Assembly: GCF_947242115.1 (NCBI RefSeq)
Contig: NC_074725.1
Location: 11,480,511-11,544,510 of the forward strand
Direction: 5' to 3'
DNA: 64,000 bases
DNA from: Biomphalaria glabrata
Lineage: Eukaryota > Mollusca > Gastropoda > Planorbidae
Shown: piece after piece, positions 1 to 13,913 of the stretch
Position numbering within the stretch: the first letter of the stretch is position 1
How the letters are laid out: each line of letters opens with the position of its first letter
The notes under the pieces: model-generated
What the model was told of the DNA's origin: nothing
Databases searched by the model: none
What the model saw: the letters and a program-made list of their open reading frames with translations, nothing else
Position numbers and translations under genes: made by a program

Positions 1-179
1 GCTACACGCAAGGCTCGTAAAGTAATTCTGTACGTAGTAAAGATTGAATAAAATGCAAAGACAAACTTATTTTCTAATACAAACAAACTCTTTAATTTCA
101 CTTATTATCCGCTTCCCTACTCAAACTTGGCCCCGCGAAATCCGTTTCGCATAGGGCCCCACAATGGTTAAGTCCGGTG

Positions 180-975
180 TAAGCAAATAACACACTCAAA
201 ATGCTATGAACGTAGCCAAAACGGGTTTTGAGTTTAAACCCCCTTTCAGCGGGTTTTGAAGCTTAAAGATACTTCTTCAATAAAAAGAAAAGCAAATTAC
301 ACACTCAAAATGCTATGAGCGTAGCCAAAGGGGGTTTTTAAACCCCCCTTCTCCAGAGTTTTTTTTTAAAGTTTAGAACCACTCCAGATGGTTTTGAGTT
401 TAAAATCCCCCTACGGAGAGTTTTGAGTTTGAAAACCTCTCTCTTCAATATTTTTCCAAAAAAATAAAATAATAAAGTCACCAAATTATATGAGTGTAAC
501 CAAGAGAGGTTACAAATTTCTACCTGTGGCTGGGCTCCATTAACAAAGTGCAGTGAATAGTCATCTGAAAAAGATTAAATGTGTCTCAACAAAGATGGCT
601 TACGACATATATTAGGAGTCAGTTATAGAGATCGGGTCTCAATCAAGGAAACCCCTTAGTAAGGTTGTGACAGAGCGTCTCATGAGGCTTGCGGGACATG
701 TTCTCTGACAAAATGAATTACGCATACTAAGAGTTGCGATGACATGGAGGCTATTACGAGAAAAACGCTAAGACATCCTAGTACAACTTGGCGCCACACT
801 TTCTTGGAGGTTCTCAGAGCAGGTGGAAAAGACTTCAGACATTGCCAGTGATAGATTTTTGTGGAAGCAGCTTGCCGCTCAATGAGCCGAACGGCGCGGG
901 AGGATCTAAGTAAGAAAAGTACATAAGGTTTTTGAAATAAAACTTCTTAATAGCAGGATAATGCACTGTAGATAC
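180..975 (+). mobile_element. Partial copy of the composite hAT-like element
   Basis: The same GGTTTTGAGTTTAAA units are followed by the same LINE fragment (560-905) joined at the same point (GCAGTGAATA/GTCATCT). It is cut short by a SINE at about 976 and lacks the terminal repeats. Confidence 0.75.
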
Positions 976-1215
976 CCCGGAATATGCATGGGTCTTGGTT
1001 TCGAATCCTGGTGAAGACTGGGATTCTTAATTTCGGTATCTTTGGGCACCTCTGAGTTCACCCAGCCCTAATGACATTAGTTGGGGAAAAGTAAAAGGGG
1101 TTGGTCGTTGTGCTGGCCATATGTCACCCTCGTTAACCTTAGGCCACAGAAACAGATGGCTTTTACATTATCTGCCCTATACACCACAAGGTTTGAAAGG
1201 GGAACTTTACTTTTA
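976..1215 (+). mobile_element. tRNA-derived SINE (family 1), 5'-truncated
   Basis: Starts near box B (GGTTTCGAATCCTGGTGAAG) and keeps the whole body. It truncates the composite element to its left. Confidence 0.8.
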
Positions 1216-1966
1216 TTGCCACTGTAAGTATTTAAAAGACCAATCTATCACCCAAACAATGATAACACTAAATTCCACAATTCAGACTAAATAGTTTGAC
1301 AATTGTATTAAACATCAACCTTTCCACAAACCTGTGTGCTAGCCCTAAATTGTTAGTAGGTAAAATACAACAAGAATACATCATACCTTATACCTTCATG
1401 CATATCAATATGGAAGGGGAGGTAAAAGGAATAAAGAAATCGTCTTTGGGAAACAAATGGGTATTTTAAACAAATATCAGAGCTTAAGTTCTTTACCATT
1501 CAGCCAACATGAACAAGATTTTTTTTTGTTGTTGTTCTTTAAAGTGGTTTTCAGTTACTTTTAAATGTTTGCACAGCTCTGCTGGGAAGTCGACGCCTTC
1601 TTTGCTTAGCAACTCATTCGGTTTCAATGGACTATGCTTTAAAATAAATTCGACGATGATGTTTGAGCCTGGGGTAAGATACAGTAGCCCTTAAAGTTTG
1701 CAACGCTTATTAAATCATCACAGGGCTGAAAGAGGGAAAGCTATACTTTATCAGACGTGCCTTTCAAAATAAACCTACAACTTAATGTCTAGCAGACGTG
1801 AAGAATTTTTCTTTAACTGAAGTGACTAGTTGTTGGATGAGCAAACACATTTAAATTCTATAGTAGTCAAGCTCAAGAATTGTTCAAAATTATTTTTTTT
1901 TAAATATTTGGTTACCAAATACCTGAACGCCCTAGACAAACAGGAGGACAACGCTTTAGGGAGGAG

Positions 1967-1967
1967 G

Positions 1968-2017
<50 letters not shown>
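1967..2017. repeat. TA microsatellite
   Basis: Nearly uninterrupted (TA)n. Confidence 0.95.
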
Positions 2018-2020
<3 letters not shown>

Positions 2021-2089
2021 ATCCTTAAAGAGGGTTAGTGCTTCAGACGGACTTACAGTCCTCCACAGTGGTGTTATGGATGGGGTGTG

Positions 2090-2835
2090 CGTGTATCGGA
2101 TGTAACCATGAGTAAAGGTGTGGTTGTGTGGACTGATGGTGTGGTTGTTTGGGCTTATGATGTTGTCGTGTTGGCTGATGGCGTGGTTGTGTGGGCTGAT
2201 GATATTGTCGTGTTGGCTGATGGCGTGGTTGTGTGGGCTGATGATATTGTCGTGTTGGCTGATGGCGTGGTTGTGTGGGCTGATGATATTGTCGTGTTGG
2301 CTGATGGCGTGGTTGTGTGGGCTGATGATGTTGTCGTGTTGGCTGATGGCGTGGTAGTGTGGGCTGATGATATTGTCGTGTTGGCTGATGGCGTGGTTGT
2401 GTGGGCTGATGATGTTGTCGTGTTGACTGATGGCGTGGTAGAGTGGGCTGATGATATTGTCGTGTTGGCTGATGGCGTGGTTGTGTGGCTGATGATGTTG
2501 TCGTGTTGGCTGATGGTGTGGTTGTGTGGGATGATGATATTGTCGTGTTGGCTGATGGCGTGGTTGTGTGGGCTGATGATGTTGTCGTGTTGGCTGATAG
2601 CGTGGTTGTGTAGACTGATGATGTTGTCATGTTGGCTGATGGCGTGGTAGTGTGGGCTAATGATATTGTCGTGTTGGCTGATGGCGTAGTTTTTTGGGCT
2701 GATGATGTTGTCGTGTTGGCTGATGGCGTGGTTGTGTGGACTGATGATGTTGTCGTGTGGGTTAGGGTCGCGTTGGCTGATGGCGTGGTTGTGTGGGCTG
2801 ATGATGTTGTTGTGTGGGCTGATGGTGTGGTTGAT
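2090..2835. repeat. 42-bp minisatellite
   Basis: About 18 units built from GGCTGATGGCGTGGTTGTGT and GGGCTGATGATGTTGTCGTG. As 42 is a multiple of 3, several frames on both strands stay open. There is no start context, splice sites or family match to support a gene. Confidence 0.9.
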
Positions 2836-3057
2836 TGAGCTGAATAGATTATACGATGAAACCACGAGAATGTCTTTCGTAGAATGAGAAAAAAAAAGAT
2901 GTCAGGCTTTAAAAAGGAATGCAAGTTAGAGGTTAGGGGGGGGGGATTTTTTTTAATTGATAAATTGTAAACACTGTAGTCTGTATAAGGAAATCCAAAG
3001 GAAAAAGAAAGATTTTGAAAGACTTTCAAATAAGTACACAAACTAATCAATACCAAT

Positions 3058-3508
3058 GACTTCTCAAATAGCCTCTGACACCCGTGTGACTCAGATATTA
3101 GGTCCGGCGGAACTGTTATCTTTAACTTGAGGGGCAAAGGAGCAAAGGTGAGCTATTGGCGCCTAAAACAAGTAAGATCGGGCAGGAGGGGCTCGTTAGC
3201 CTTGGTTGGCTACCCTCTTTGAAAGAAGCTCAATTCAATTCAAACCTCTGCTGCCTTGTGGCTTCGGGATTCAACCCTGTGGAAAAAAATCAAGAGCCAG
3301 TGACCCTTCGGTAGCTTATAGCCTATAGTGCTACATCCTGGCAGAACCTGCTTCGCACCTCATTCCCAAACTGCATCGGCACATGTCGTTACACGTCGTC
3401 TATGTGGAGTCGGTGGAAGAGCTGCTTTCTGGACGATTACCTTCTGACCATAGCTAATGCATGTGGTGACCCATGGTCGCTTTATGACTGAAAGAGGCCA
3501 TAATTTTA
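3058..3508 (+). repeat. Dispersed repeat R, 5'-shortened
   Basis: Shares CTCAAATAGCCTCTGACA, GGCTCGTTAGCCTTGG and GCATCGGCACATGTCGT with the copies near 41.3 and 47.5 kb. It ends near GACTGAAAGAGGCC. The tail resembles the 3' end of the LINE at 25995-26690. Confidence 0.7.
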
Positions 3509-3584
3509 AAAAAAGGAATATAAAAAAATACTTTAAAAGTAAAAGTATCAATTAATTTGGATGTCATGTAATTAAATTTGTAAT

Positions 3585-3895
3585 AGCCTCAGACGACAAT
3601 CTATAAAGGGGACTATTTCAGATTATACCACCACTTTAGTCAAGTACTATTTATACCACCGCTTTAATCAAGTACTATTTCTTTCCCTTTTTGGGATACA
3701 AAACAAAGTAATTTATAACCCATAGTTAATTAACTGATTGGTTAATTTTTTTAAATTGATTCTTGCGTTGTCAGCTAAAAGAAATAAAGGTGCGAAATCT
3801 CAACTTGATCCGAGATTGGGTGTCAGAGAAACAACGTGTACAAACGTTTGGCCAGACAGACACACAGTCGGACAGAGTTGATAGAGACTTTGTAA
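3585..3895 (+). repeat. Dispersed repeat Q
   Basis: Hallmarks: CTATAAAGGGGAC, TATACCACCACTTTAGTCAA, AACTTGATCCGAGA, CCAGACAGACACAC, GAGTTGATA..CTTTGT. At least six copies in the window. Confidence 0.75.
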
Positions 3896-3899
3896 AATT

Positions 3900-6130
3900 A
3901 CATCATCGTTATGCTGTTACATCTATAGCGTTATAAACCATGTTACATTCTTGGTAGGGCTAAAATCGAGTGTCCTGCTCTGTTTTCAGTATCTGAACGT
4001 TAACCACGGCTATCGCGAAAAGGTGAGGTCTTGGTCAATAGGTCCACGTAAATGGTAGTTAGGGGTAGGTAAGGTGTGTAAGTGATTTGTAAGCTAGTTG
4101 GCGACTGGGGCTCGAGAGCGTTGGAGATAGGGCTTTGAAAAAAGATGAGTTAGTCTAGAGTTGTTAGGAGTTGTAAGTTACAGTGTCTGATATGATTGTG
4201 TAAGATCAGGAATGTTTCTCCTATTGCAGATAGATAATTTGAGTTGTTCTGTGTAATGAAGTAATTTTATTTTGGATTGATCGGATGGTCAACATGAAGT
4301 ATTTTGTTCAATAGTTTCAAACAATTGTTTATGAACTCTATGAATGGGTTGCGTGTTTTTGTCCTACAATCACAGACTGAACTAGGGCTTGGACTACAAT
4401 TGCTTGCCAGCGACCCAACCACTAAAAGAACCACCTTCAAAAGTAGGTTAAAGTAACCCCCGTATAGAGGTGGTTTTTGACAAATAGAATGCCTCTCAGT
4501 GATCCCACGGTTAATTAAAAATCTAATATTAAATAACTACTGATACTAAAAGAAAAGTAATCGACTGAATAGATTGTTTAATATTCATTTGTTTCGTATT
4601 CTTATTTTCCCTCGTGGTTTTGTTAAACTTCTTTTTAATTCGCACGCAACACTTCTGGATCCTAATAAATTAGAAATCTGATAGCCACACATTTCTGTCT
4701 TTGACCTATTTGCTTTACAGTTTTGTCAATGTGTGTTTGTTTATGTATTTTATGTGTAGGTGTTAAGTTTAATTGTCTTCTAAGCTACGGGCTTCCCTCC
4801 ACCCTAATTGATTACTAGGTCAAATGAACAAACTTCATGCATGACGGTTCTTTGACCTACTCCCCGACTTCACAATCGTCAGCAGCTTTATTGTCTTGAT
4901 TCGCTTGTCTCTGAAACACATGCTGGATTGCTTTTTTTTTTGGAACTGATGACTTTGATTTACCAGTTTCGTTTCTGCAGCTAAAAGTTGACCAGGATGT
5001 TGTGTAAATAGCACAACGACATCTCAGCTTTACTTTCCCCTTAAAAGCTTTGGCTGCATAAGTCCAGGTCTACGGTTTAGAGTAGGACGCTTTGTGTCAC
5101 AGCTACCCAGTGGCGTAGCTACCAATGTGTGGGTGGTGCGGGACGCACAGGGCACCAAGTGGAGAAGGGCACCAAAATTCCCCGAGTGTGTATTAATTTC
5201 CTATTTCCCTGAGCGTTTCAGTAAAAAACGACTAATTGTATGGACACGAACAAACAAAAACTACTGTATTTTAAACATAAACTAACGATTTATAAACTAG
5301 TCATGTCGCTATTTTGTTTCATCTTCTTGACTATTTCTTCAATACAATGTAAGCTATAGAACAGTTTGAATCTAATTTACTACATTTATTTCGGACACAC
5401 GGTACATGTTGTTACTACACTGATCGATGCTCTGTAATATAAAGAAGAAGAAGAAGATAGGCCAATCTTTTTTTACTTCATTGTTTAGTCCATTGGTTTA
5501 ATCTAGATATAGAATTTACAAATATATTACTAAACTCTAGCTTTAAACAATCGTCTTAGTTTATTCATTTCTTTATGATTCTTAATAGTTTAATTTTGGA
5601 AATAATTCTATTGTAATGTCAATTTTTAAAAATAAGCTAACCTTTGTTTTCTACGAGTTTTTTTTAACTAACTAGTTAATTGTAATACTGTAACGTAAAC
5701 AAAATGATGAACAGTGCTCAAGACTGACTAGTCTCAAAACCCTTTAAATCTCTGACGGAGAAATCGGCATCTCTGGTTCTGTCCGGTCTGTGTAGTCTCT
5801 AAGGGCCCCATACCCAGATCTACCCAAATATGTAAGGGACAAAGAAAGAACTGTAGTCTCTTTATGTCACACCATTGATTCTCAACTTTGCGGTTAAAAT
5901 CCTAGTGGGTTCACAGCACGCCAACTTGAGATACATGGAGATAAACATTTTTACTGTCTCGTCATTTTTGTATCAGAAAGAATTCATTTGCGTAATGTTA
6001 ATTAGACAAACAAGTATCATATAATTTTTATTTTAAACAAGAAAAAAATAATTAAAATTCCTTTAAAAAAAAACACAATACCTCCAGTATGCAACTTAAA
6101 ATATAATAGAATATTTAAAAACATAATTAA
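3900..6130. other. AT-rich stretch, no gene recognised
   Basis: Only a hAT-like terminus CAGTGGCGTAGCTACC at 5109 and low-complexity runs are seen. Confidence 0.4.
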
Positions 6131-6134
6131 TAAT

Positions 6135-6230
6135 AATAATTGGTTCCTACCGGGTATCGAACCTGTGATTTTGTTACCGATATATGTCTGAGTATACGTA
6201 TTTATCAATTCTGCCAGCGGGGATTATCTA
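6135..6230 (-). mobile_element. tRNA-like SINE head (family 3)
   Basis: Minus-strand CCCGCTGGCAGAATTGATAA with box B CAGGTTCGATACC. Same layout as 21283-21370, more diverged. Confidence 0.55.
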
Positions 6231-6524
6231 TTGATATTATCAGTATATGGCCATCTACTTGACCTAGACTTCTGATTTACAATTATTAAAATCTAGTCTA
6301 GATTTAGATATCCTTCTAAATCTAGATGTAATCTATATTAGATTTACGTAAAAAAAATAATACTAAAGCTTAGATATTCTTTCAATCAAATAGAAACAGC
6401 TTTAAATTTATTCTTTTATCGCATAATTTCAGAACGCTATGGCTGTCTACGCGTATGCCTTTTTTTTTCTAACTCTATTCAAGCTAATTTTAATTTGAAA
6501 AGTTATAACTGTTCAACTATAGTT

Positions 6525-6665
6525 TTCAACATGTGACCAACGAGCTAGTAATTCTTTTCTCAGCGATATACATCAATTGTTAAAATTTCTAGGAAAGTCG
6601 CTATAGCCATTTTTTTAGATCAGCTGTCCAGATTCCTGGATCAAGGATCTAGGTTCCATGAAGGA
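6525..6665 (+). repeat. Dispersed repeat P
   Basis: CCAACGAGCTAGTAATTCTT, ATTTCTAGGAAAGTCGCTAT. Relatives at 7015-7090, 12855-12985 and (reversed) 20815-20965. Confidence 0.6.
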
Positions 6666-7660
6666 GTGACTTGAAGAGGGGCATTAGTATTATAAAGAAG
6701 ACAATTCTTCCTTTACAATGCTGATGGCGTTTTGCAAGAGCGATTACTTTGCTCTTAGTATGGCAACATTAAAAGACAGGTTCTAGGTTTGTGATTGGCC
6801 AATAGAGCAAGACTTAGACGACGGTGCGCAAACTGTTCCTGAAAGTCTATCCATTTAGTGCACTCTAAACTGAAAACAAGCGGGAATACCCGCTGACGTA
6901 TGTGGGTTCATGATAAAGATTGTCTAGACCTCCAGATCAAATTGAATTTCTAGATTATTATACTTCCAAAGGTAAAATTAAGTATTCCTTATGTGGCCGA
7001 TTAGCTTATAATTCTTTTTCACAAAGATACATATACACTGAAACATTTCTAGGAAAATAGAGCCGTTTTCGAGAACCATGTCCGAATATGTATTTTTTTT
7101 ATTCCCATGAAGACTTACAAGCTGAAGAAGGAAATTGTATAAAGGGTGGAAAAGATGATATTGTTATAACTCTGCTATGCACACCGCCATCCAAGATAGT
7201 GCAGAAGGTGCTCACAGTTAGACTCTAGACACTAGACAGAGAAGGTGTTCACTGTTAGACTCTAGACACTAGACAGAGACTAGACAGAGAAGGATGTTGA
7301 CTTTAAATAGAAGATAAGGGAGTTCCGTCAAGTCTAGAGCTTATGATGAGGCTGTACTCAAGACAGACGTTGTTCTATGATGTTGTGATGTCCCCAGGTA
7401 AATAATCGTCTATATCGTTGCCTCCCTTAAGTTATTACACTATGAAAGGTCTATTCAATTAGTGCTTTTTTTTAGGATGGGGGGGGGGGAGTGTAGTAAA
7501 ATTACTATTGCTATTTACTATGGCACAGCCATAACACCGTCGGAGGGCATCATTGTTACAGTTGCTGATCAGAACCTTCTTCTGAGAGATATCTGTTGGA
7601 ATGAATATAATTACAGCGTGGTAAACAAAAAAAAAGGTTTGGTTTCTAGACTTAAGGAAG

Positions 7661-7777
7661 TTAAAGTTTTGCTTTTGGTCCCTTGGCATCAGTTCTGGTT
7701 TGATCTCGTTTTATTTTTTCATCGCGCCATTTTTTCTTGGCGTCCAAGACGATTTTGAGAATCTTAAAGGGAGCATT
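7661..7777 (-). CDS. Candidate alternative last exon of GT7 copy 1
   Basis: A strong acceptor (polypyrimidine tract, then TTTCAG) is followed by a phase-0 frame of 38 residues ending in TAA. It begins NAPFKILKIVLDAKKKW and is Lys/Arg-rich. The exon 36699-36992 next to copy 2 has the same acceptor phase and the same x-AP...DAKKKW/NAKKKW pattern. This suggests an exon inherited from the common ancestor. It could give a basic C-terminal extension if exon 7 is spliced internally. No transcript evidence was available. Confidence 0.5.
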   Translation of the reverse strand, partial: NAPFKILKIVLDAKKKWRDEKIKRDQTRTDAKGPKAKL

Positions 7778-8472
7778 CTGAAAAAAAAATAAATTACAAC
7801 AGCTACTGTTCGTTTACCAACAAAACAAGGAGCAAGTAAAGGATAATAGATTTACATCGGCACGTTTCCTAGTAGACTTCGATTACTTATTCCTGTCAGA
7901 ATCCGCATTTAGAAAAGCTACTATTAAAACTTGGATTGGGTCACGCACTCGATGACCTTAATTCAGCCACTCGGTAACCTCGGATCAGCCATCAAGTAGC
8001 TCTTTATAAACATTTAGATTTCTATTGTAACAACATCTAATCTAATGCTGTTTAGTCTTTTTTTTATTTCTTAAATGAAATTAAGTCAATAATAATGATC
8101 TAAAGAACATATTCATTGACTTGAAAGGAAAGTCGCTTTTTGTATTCTCTAAGTGTTATAATCTTAGCTACAATATCATAAAGTGACAGTATTTGGGGAA
8201 ACTTTATTAAGATAAGATTTTCTTTGTAAAAAGCAAGTGTATTAGTTTTTTAAATAAATAAATTTTTAGTTGGGGATATTTAAGACAAATTTTCAATTGT
8301 AAACAATGTCAAAGACGCTCTATTAACAGACCACTAATGGCAACAAAATAAAAATGAGCTTGTGTGTCTAACGAAAGAGTTTTAAAAGTTTTCTTTACAG
8401 TGATTAAAACACAGACCTACATATATTATATATAGGTGTGTGGATAAAAAGTACACAAAGTTATCGTCTATC

Positions 8473-8734
8473 TTAACTCTTTCTCTCCTAATCGACGAAA
8501 CCATCGTTGAGTTGACCTCCATAAATTAAATTAATGTCTAATTTTTTAAACTTTACTTTACGTTATATAGAAGGAGTATGCATTCCCCTTTAGTCCTCTA
8601 CCAAATAAAACATTTTCTGATCACAAACAATAAAGCGATTGAAGCTTAACCATAATATGGTAGTAAATCAGTAATGAGCAAAATGAAGAATTCCGTCTGA
8701 ATGTGCAAAAGTAATTACGGAGTTAAAGAGTTAA
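8473..8734. mobile_element. 262-bp MITE with TTAA ends
   Basis: Imperfect inverted termini TTAACTCTTTCTCTCC / GGAGTTAAAGAGTTAA. TTAA at both ends is consistent with piggyBac-type insertion. No coding capacity. It lies between GT7 copy 1 exon 7 and the candidate exon 8. Confidence 0.75.
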
Positions 8735-8866
8735 AAATGACAGCTAATCAACACTTCCTAGTTCCTTACACCGAATGGCTGGCAATTTATAGCTTTTGGT
8801 TATCTCCCATAGATGGAAATCTCCAAAAACGTTGTTAAACAATTTTGGGTATCTAGAAATTTAAAT

Positions 8867-9026
8867 TTAATTCATAAATGAACCAACCAGAAAAATGTCT
8901 GTATTATTGATTGCCACAGTGATCCAAGTATACAGATGATCGAATGTGATATTGAGCACTTTGTATTTTACTGTGTTCAAACCATTAATTTCAAGTCTCA
9001 TGGTGGCGTTTTCCAGAATACTGATT
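8867..9026 (-). CDS. GT7 copy 1 exon 7 (C-terminal strand, stop TAA)
   Basis: 160 bp with 52 codons and a TAA. It encodes GLNTVKYKVLNITFDHLYTW and then ITVAINN, the family's closing strand (LxSLxYxVL...YTxItVdI). A phase-0 GT after codon 46 (8887-8886) is conserved in copy 2 and could splice to the downstream exon at 7777. Confidence 0.88.
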
Positions 9027-12000
9027 CTGTCAAGCAATCAACGATAACAACGGAATAAAAAAAAAAACCACATCACATCAACTTAGTAATGGAATAAAAA
9101 AATAAAAAAAAAGACGCGCCATAAATGCTTGCTTCCTAACCATTATAATTTTTCGACAAGGTGTACAGCTGGTTGTATAAACTCGGACAAATTTTATTGC
9201 TGGTTGTGTTGAGAAAGGGGGCTATTGTGAATGTATTTTTTTTTTCGTATTGATGCCTTTATTTAATTGTAACTTTAATACAAAGGTTTGTAAAATGAAA
9301 GGCGAACTTTAAAACAGCAAGATTACCATGTCTCAATGGCGTCCATTGTTTTATAGTTTAAAAGATAAGGAAGCCATAACAGTGAGAATAGATTCTTACA
9401 TGAGAGCAACGAGCTTCGTCACAAAGTACTTTCCAGTTCTCAAAATACTGACCTTAATGGGTTGGCTTCATTCCCTTTGTCTCTCGTGTGCTTGATCATA
9501 TGATAACGAGCGATCTGGGGCGGGTAGCGTAGTATGGTGTAGTTTTTACTTTTTAATCTGGGGGAACATAGAGTGAAAAAAAAACGTCACAGTTTAGGTC
9601 TCAACGTTTCGGCTATGATTAGAGATGTAGCCTAGCTCCAAACAGCTAATCCAATCTCCCTTGTAGGCATCAATATAAACCTAAATGATATGATGACACA
9701 CATACATTTGAATTAACTCTTTCTCTCCGTAATTATTTTCCCACATTCTGACGGAATTCTTAATTTTGCTCATTACTATTTCACTGCAGCCTATTTGGAC
9801 TAGCCAAGCCATTGGACTCGAGACAAAAATACACCTTCTCAACACAATCGTCATTCCAACTGCTACAAATGCATGTGAGACTTGGAAGTCATCTGTCAAA
9901 ATTGAGAAAAGACTAAATGTGGCTCAACAGAGATGGCTGAGACGGATTTTGGGAGTCAGTTACACAGATCGGGTCTCAAACAAGGAAATCCTATGCCGAA
10001 CTGGGAGTCGAACACTTAGTGAGGTTGTGATTGAGCGTCGCATGAGGTTTGCGGGACATGTTCTACGTCAAAATGAATTACGCACACCAAGAGTTGCGAT
10101 AACATGGAAGCCAAAACGAGGAAAGCACAAACAGGACGTCCTCGTATTACTTGGCGACACACCTTCATGGAGGACCTCAGAACAGTGGACACCAGGTGGG
10201 AGGAGGCTTCAGACATTGCCAGTGACAGATCTTTATGGAGACAGCTTGCCGCCCAATGCGCCGAACGGCGCGGGAGGACCTAAGTCTAAGTAAGTAAGTC
10301 TATTTCACTCCCCTGTTATGATTAAGCTTCAATAGCTTTGTCGTTTATTTTCAGAAAATGCTTTATTTGCTATATAATTAAAGGGAAATGCATGCTCTTT
10401 TTGAAATACACAAAGTATAGTTTATAAAATTAAATATTAATTAAATTTAATGAGGTTGAATCAACGATGTAATCGTCAATTAGGAGACTCCGAAAGAGTT
10501 AAGCTAGAAATCCTTCTATAAACTAAATAAAAATATTCACAAATATCTCCACGCTTTCAGTTTCAGTTTCAATGTAATCACAAAAGAGATCCAAGACACC
10601 GATAGCAAAGACAAACAGACACAAACACTCTTTTGTTCCCCTGGCAATCAAATCATTAAATAGAAACAATCTGATATAAACTTTGTCAAATGTAAATTAT
10701 GAGTGAGTCTGGTGTGAATGTGCATTTTGGTTTCTTATAGTTATAATGTTTTTTGTTTGGTGTAATGCACAAATTGTAAGACAAATTTCCATACGGACAA
10801 TAAAGATTATTATAATTATTATTATTATTTTATTACAAAAAAATATAGACTGGAAAAAGGAAATAACTTGAACATGTAACTTGAAAACATGTATATCTAT
10901 TGTTGTCGGATTTCCGAATTCTGGAAAGTTGCATGATCTTCAGTCTTAGAGATGAAACAAAACTACACTGCTGTATAATAAAGTACACAAAATTGCAAGT
11001 CATAAATTTTCGTTTCATAAAACTCTTTAATCGGCCAGTCTATATTTATGTATGACTATGTATTATAGTTTTCAGGCGTGTTCTCTTTCATCAGACTACG
11101 CTTGTTATTGAAACATCGCGAGTGCAGTTATAAAAAAAAAGAAAGTTTTTCTAAAGGAAATTTCCTTTCCTAAATTAGAATCTACAATATCCTATTTGTC
11201 TTTGAGACAGACGAGAAAGTGATGGTTTCCCATGACACCTAAATCAACTCATTCTGTCTGTCAGGTAAAAAGTGTGTATGTTATTACTCTCACACCCAAT
11301 CTCGGATCAAGCTGAAATTTTGCACAATTATATGTAACTGACAACACACACACACACAAAACAACAATTGGTTAATTAACTTTGAGTAATTAATTATTTT
11401 GTCATGAATAGAACAAGGGGAAGAAATTGTTCGTGACTAATGTGGTGGTATAAGCTGACTTAGTCCCCTTTATACATTTTGAAGAGAAATAGGTTGCCGC
11501 TTTGAAACTAGCCTAAAATAACTATTTAAAAAAAAAAGCAAAAAAAAAAACCCACTATATTCATGAGCACTCCCTCGGCACAGAAGTTCCAGCCTCAGGA
11601 GGCTCAAATTAAAAATTCAGTTCTTTCAACTTTTTATTTGTAAAGCGATCACGGTAACATTCACAAGATTCCACCCCCACCCCCCTCTTTCTTTTTTCTT
11701 CCCCAACTTGTCCGGACAAATGATAGGATCATAGTGTATTAGGATTGCTATAAGCATGAATTAGCGCTAAACGAAAACTATTGGTAAAATGTTACAAATA
11801 TCACAGATTTATTTTTTTTTAATCTAGATCTATTACAAATTTAATCACATGACTGATCTAAGCTACTTGATACAATTACACTTAATATAAGCTTTTTTTT
11901 TTTTTTTTTTTCCTCTAATTAGCGTACACGGCTTTTATATGTTACATTAGGAAGAACTAATAAACAATATTACTTTTTTTTTTTTTTTTTTTTTTTCCTA

Positions 12001-13882
12001 GAGTTGCACACAGAACACATAAACTCTTACTCTTGTAATTGACGATACCATCGTTGATTTGACCTCATTAAATTAAATTAATGTTTAATTTTATAAATTT
12101 TATTTTGTGTTATATAAAAAGAGAGAAAGAATTAATATTGGTCAGAAATATCAATTAATAAAAAAAAATAATTTGACATAGTAAAAAAAAAAACAACAAG
12201 TCAAATTTTAAAAAAAGTTTTTACAAATTATGTCTCCTACTATTTCTGGTAATACTTCATTACTGCAAGATGTCTTACCAGCGAGCTTTGCATAATCAAG
12301 TTCTTCATAAACAGCTAGCTAAAGATTTCTACATACGACGGTGCGCGAAATGCTCATATGCGTGATTGTATTTATTTATTCAACTCTTTGCTGAATCTAA
12401 AGAAACATTTGAGTCGAGTGAGGTCATGCCAGTTGAACACGGAAACATTTGAGTCGAGTGAGGTCATTCCAGTTCAACACGGAAACATCTGAGTCGAGTG
12501 AGGTCATTCCAGTTCAACACGGAAACACATTTTTAAGATGATTCAATTTGTGAAAAAATTTTCACAATGTGGCCAATTAGTTACTTTTTCGAAGAGTTTG
12601 CAAACTAATAGCAGAAATTGTAAAACAAACTTAAGTATATATTTGTAGTAATGCTAATTATTAGTTTTAAAACAAATTGTGGATTTTGGTGCAATCATCT
12701 CTTCCACCAACCCTACGTTTACGCTCTCCGGTACGGAGAACCTATTGGTACGGAGAACCTATTGGTACGGAGAACCTATTGGTACGGAGCCTCTCCACCA
12801 CATATCCACATAGAAAATAATGCTTATATTGTTTTTTTAAAGTAAATACTAATTCTACAGTTTTCCCAGTGTGGCCAACAAGCTAGTAGGCCTAATTTCT
12901 TTTCCCGACTATATGCACCAACTGTCAAATTTCTAGAAAAATCGTTAGAGTTTTTTTCGAGAACTGTGTCCAGCCACGATGGTATATCTTTTTTTAGGCA
13001 ATGAATGTGCGATCTGAATAGAGGAATTGTAGAACAAGAAAAATATTTTAAAAAAATACTCTTTTTTTTTTAAGACAATTCCTCCTTTATAAGTTTTATA
13101 GAACGATTAAATTGCTCTCTCAGTAACTCATGGGCGTAGCCAGGATTTTTCTTCTCCCCCCCCCCTCTAAAATAAATTATATATATACATTCTGACCTTT
13201 CATTCTTTCGGAAGATGTTTATTGTACCCGAGAATAGGTTCTTCCTGGAGATAGTGGAAAAATTGTAGACAAGGGGGTCTGGGGGAACGCCGCGAGCTCC
13301 CCTAGTGGACAATGTTATTTATCTCAGTCACGTCAAAGTGGACTGCATTACCTAAACATAATGTCATCGTCTTCGCCTCCCCAGCCAACGTACAGATTTG
13401 AATTCCCATTGACCTTGAGATACTGTTCCTTTGAGAATCCGTTGATACCACCGAAGAAATGAGGGTAGGGTAACCTGAAACAAGAAAGTAACACTGCACG
13501 TCAATCATATTGTGGGACTCTCCCAGTGAACAGTTAGGGTTCATCTAGAAGGAAAAGAAAGAGAAGAGCAAAACCTAAAAACAAGGGAATTTTTATTTAA
13601 ATTGCTTATATAAGGGAAAGAACTGCGCATTTGCAGCCATATATTTCAATACTGTAAGAATTATTTACATTTTTCTATATACATTACTAAATTAACACTT
13701 TTCAATTAAAGGATTGTTTTATATTTTTGTTATGGACAATGAATAACTGTGCAAAGTTTCAACTTCATCCGAGAATGGGAAATGGGAGAAATTACGTGTA
13801 CAAAATTTGTACCAGACAGATGGATTGAGTTTGAGCTTTGTAAAAGAAAATTTTGAGATTTATAAAAGGAAGAAAAAGAAAT

Positions 13883-13913
<31 letters not shown>

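Noticed and set aside
2043-3137. Long open frames on both strands with 14-residue repeats (ADGVVVWADD / TTTPSANTTTSS)
   Set aside because: Produced by a 42-bp minisatellite whose period is a multiple of three; no start context, introns or family match.
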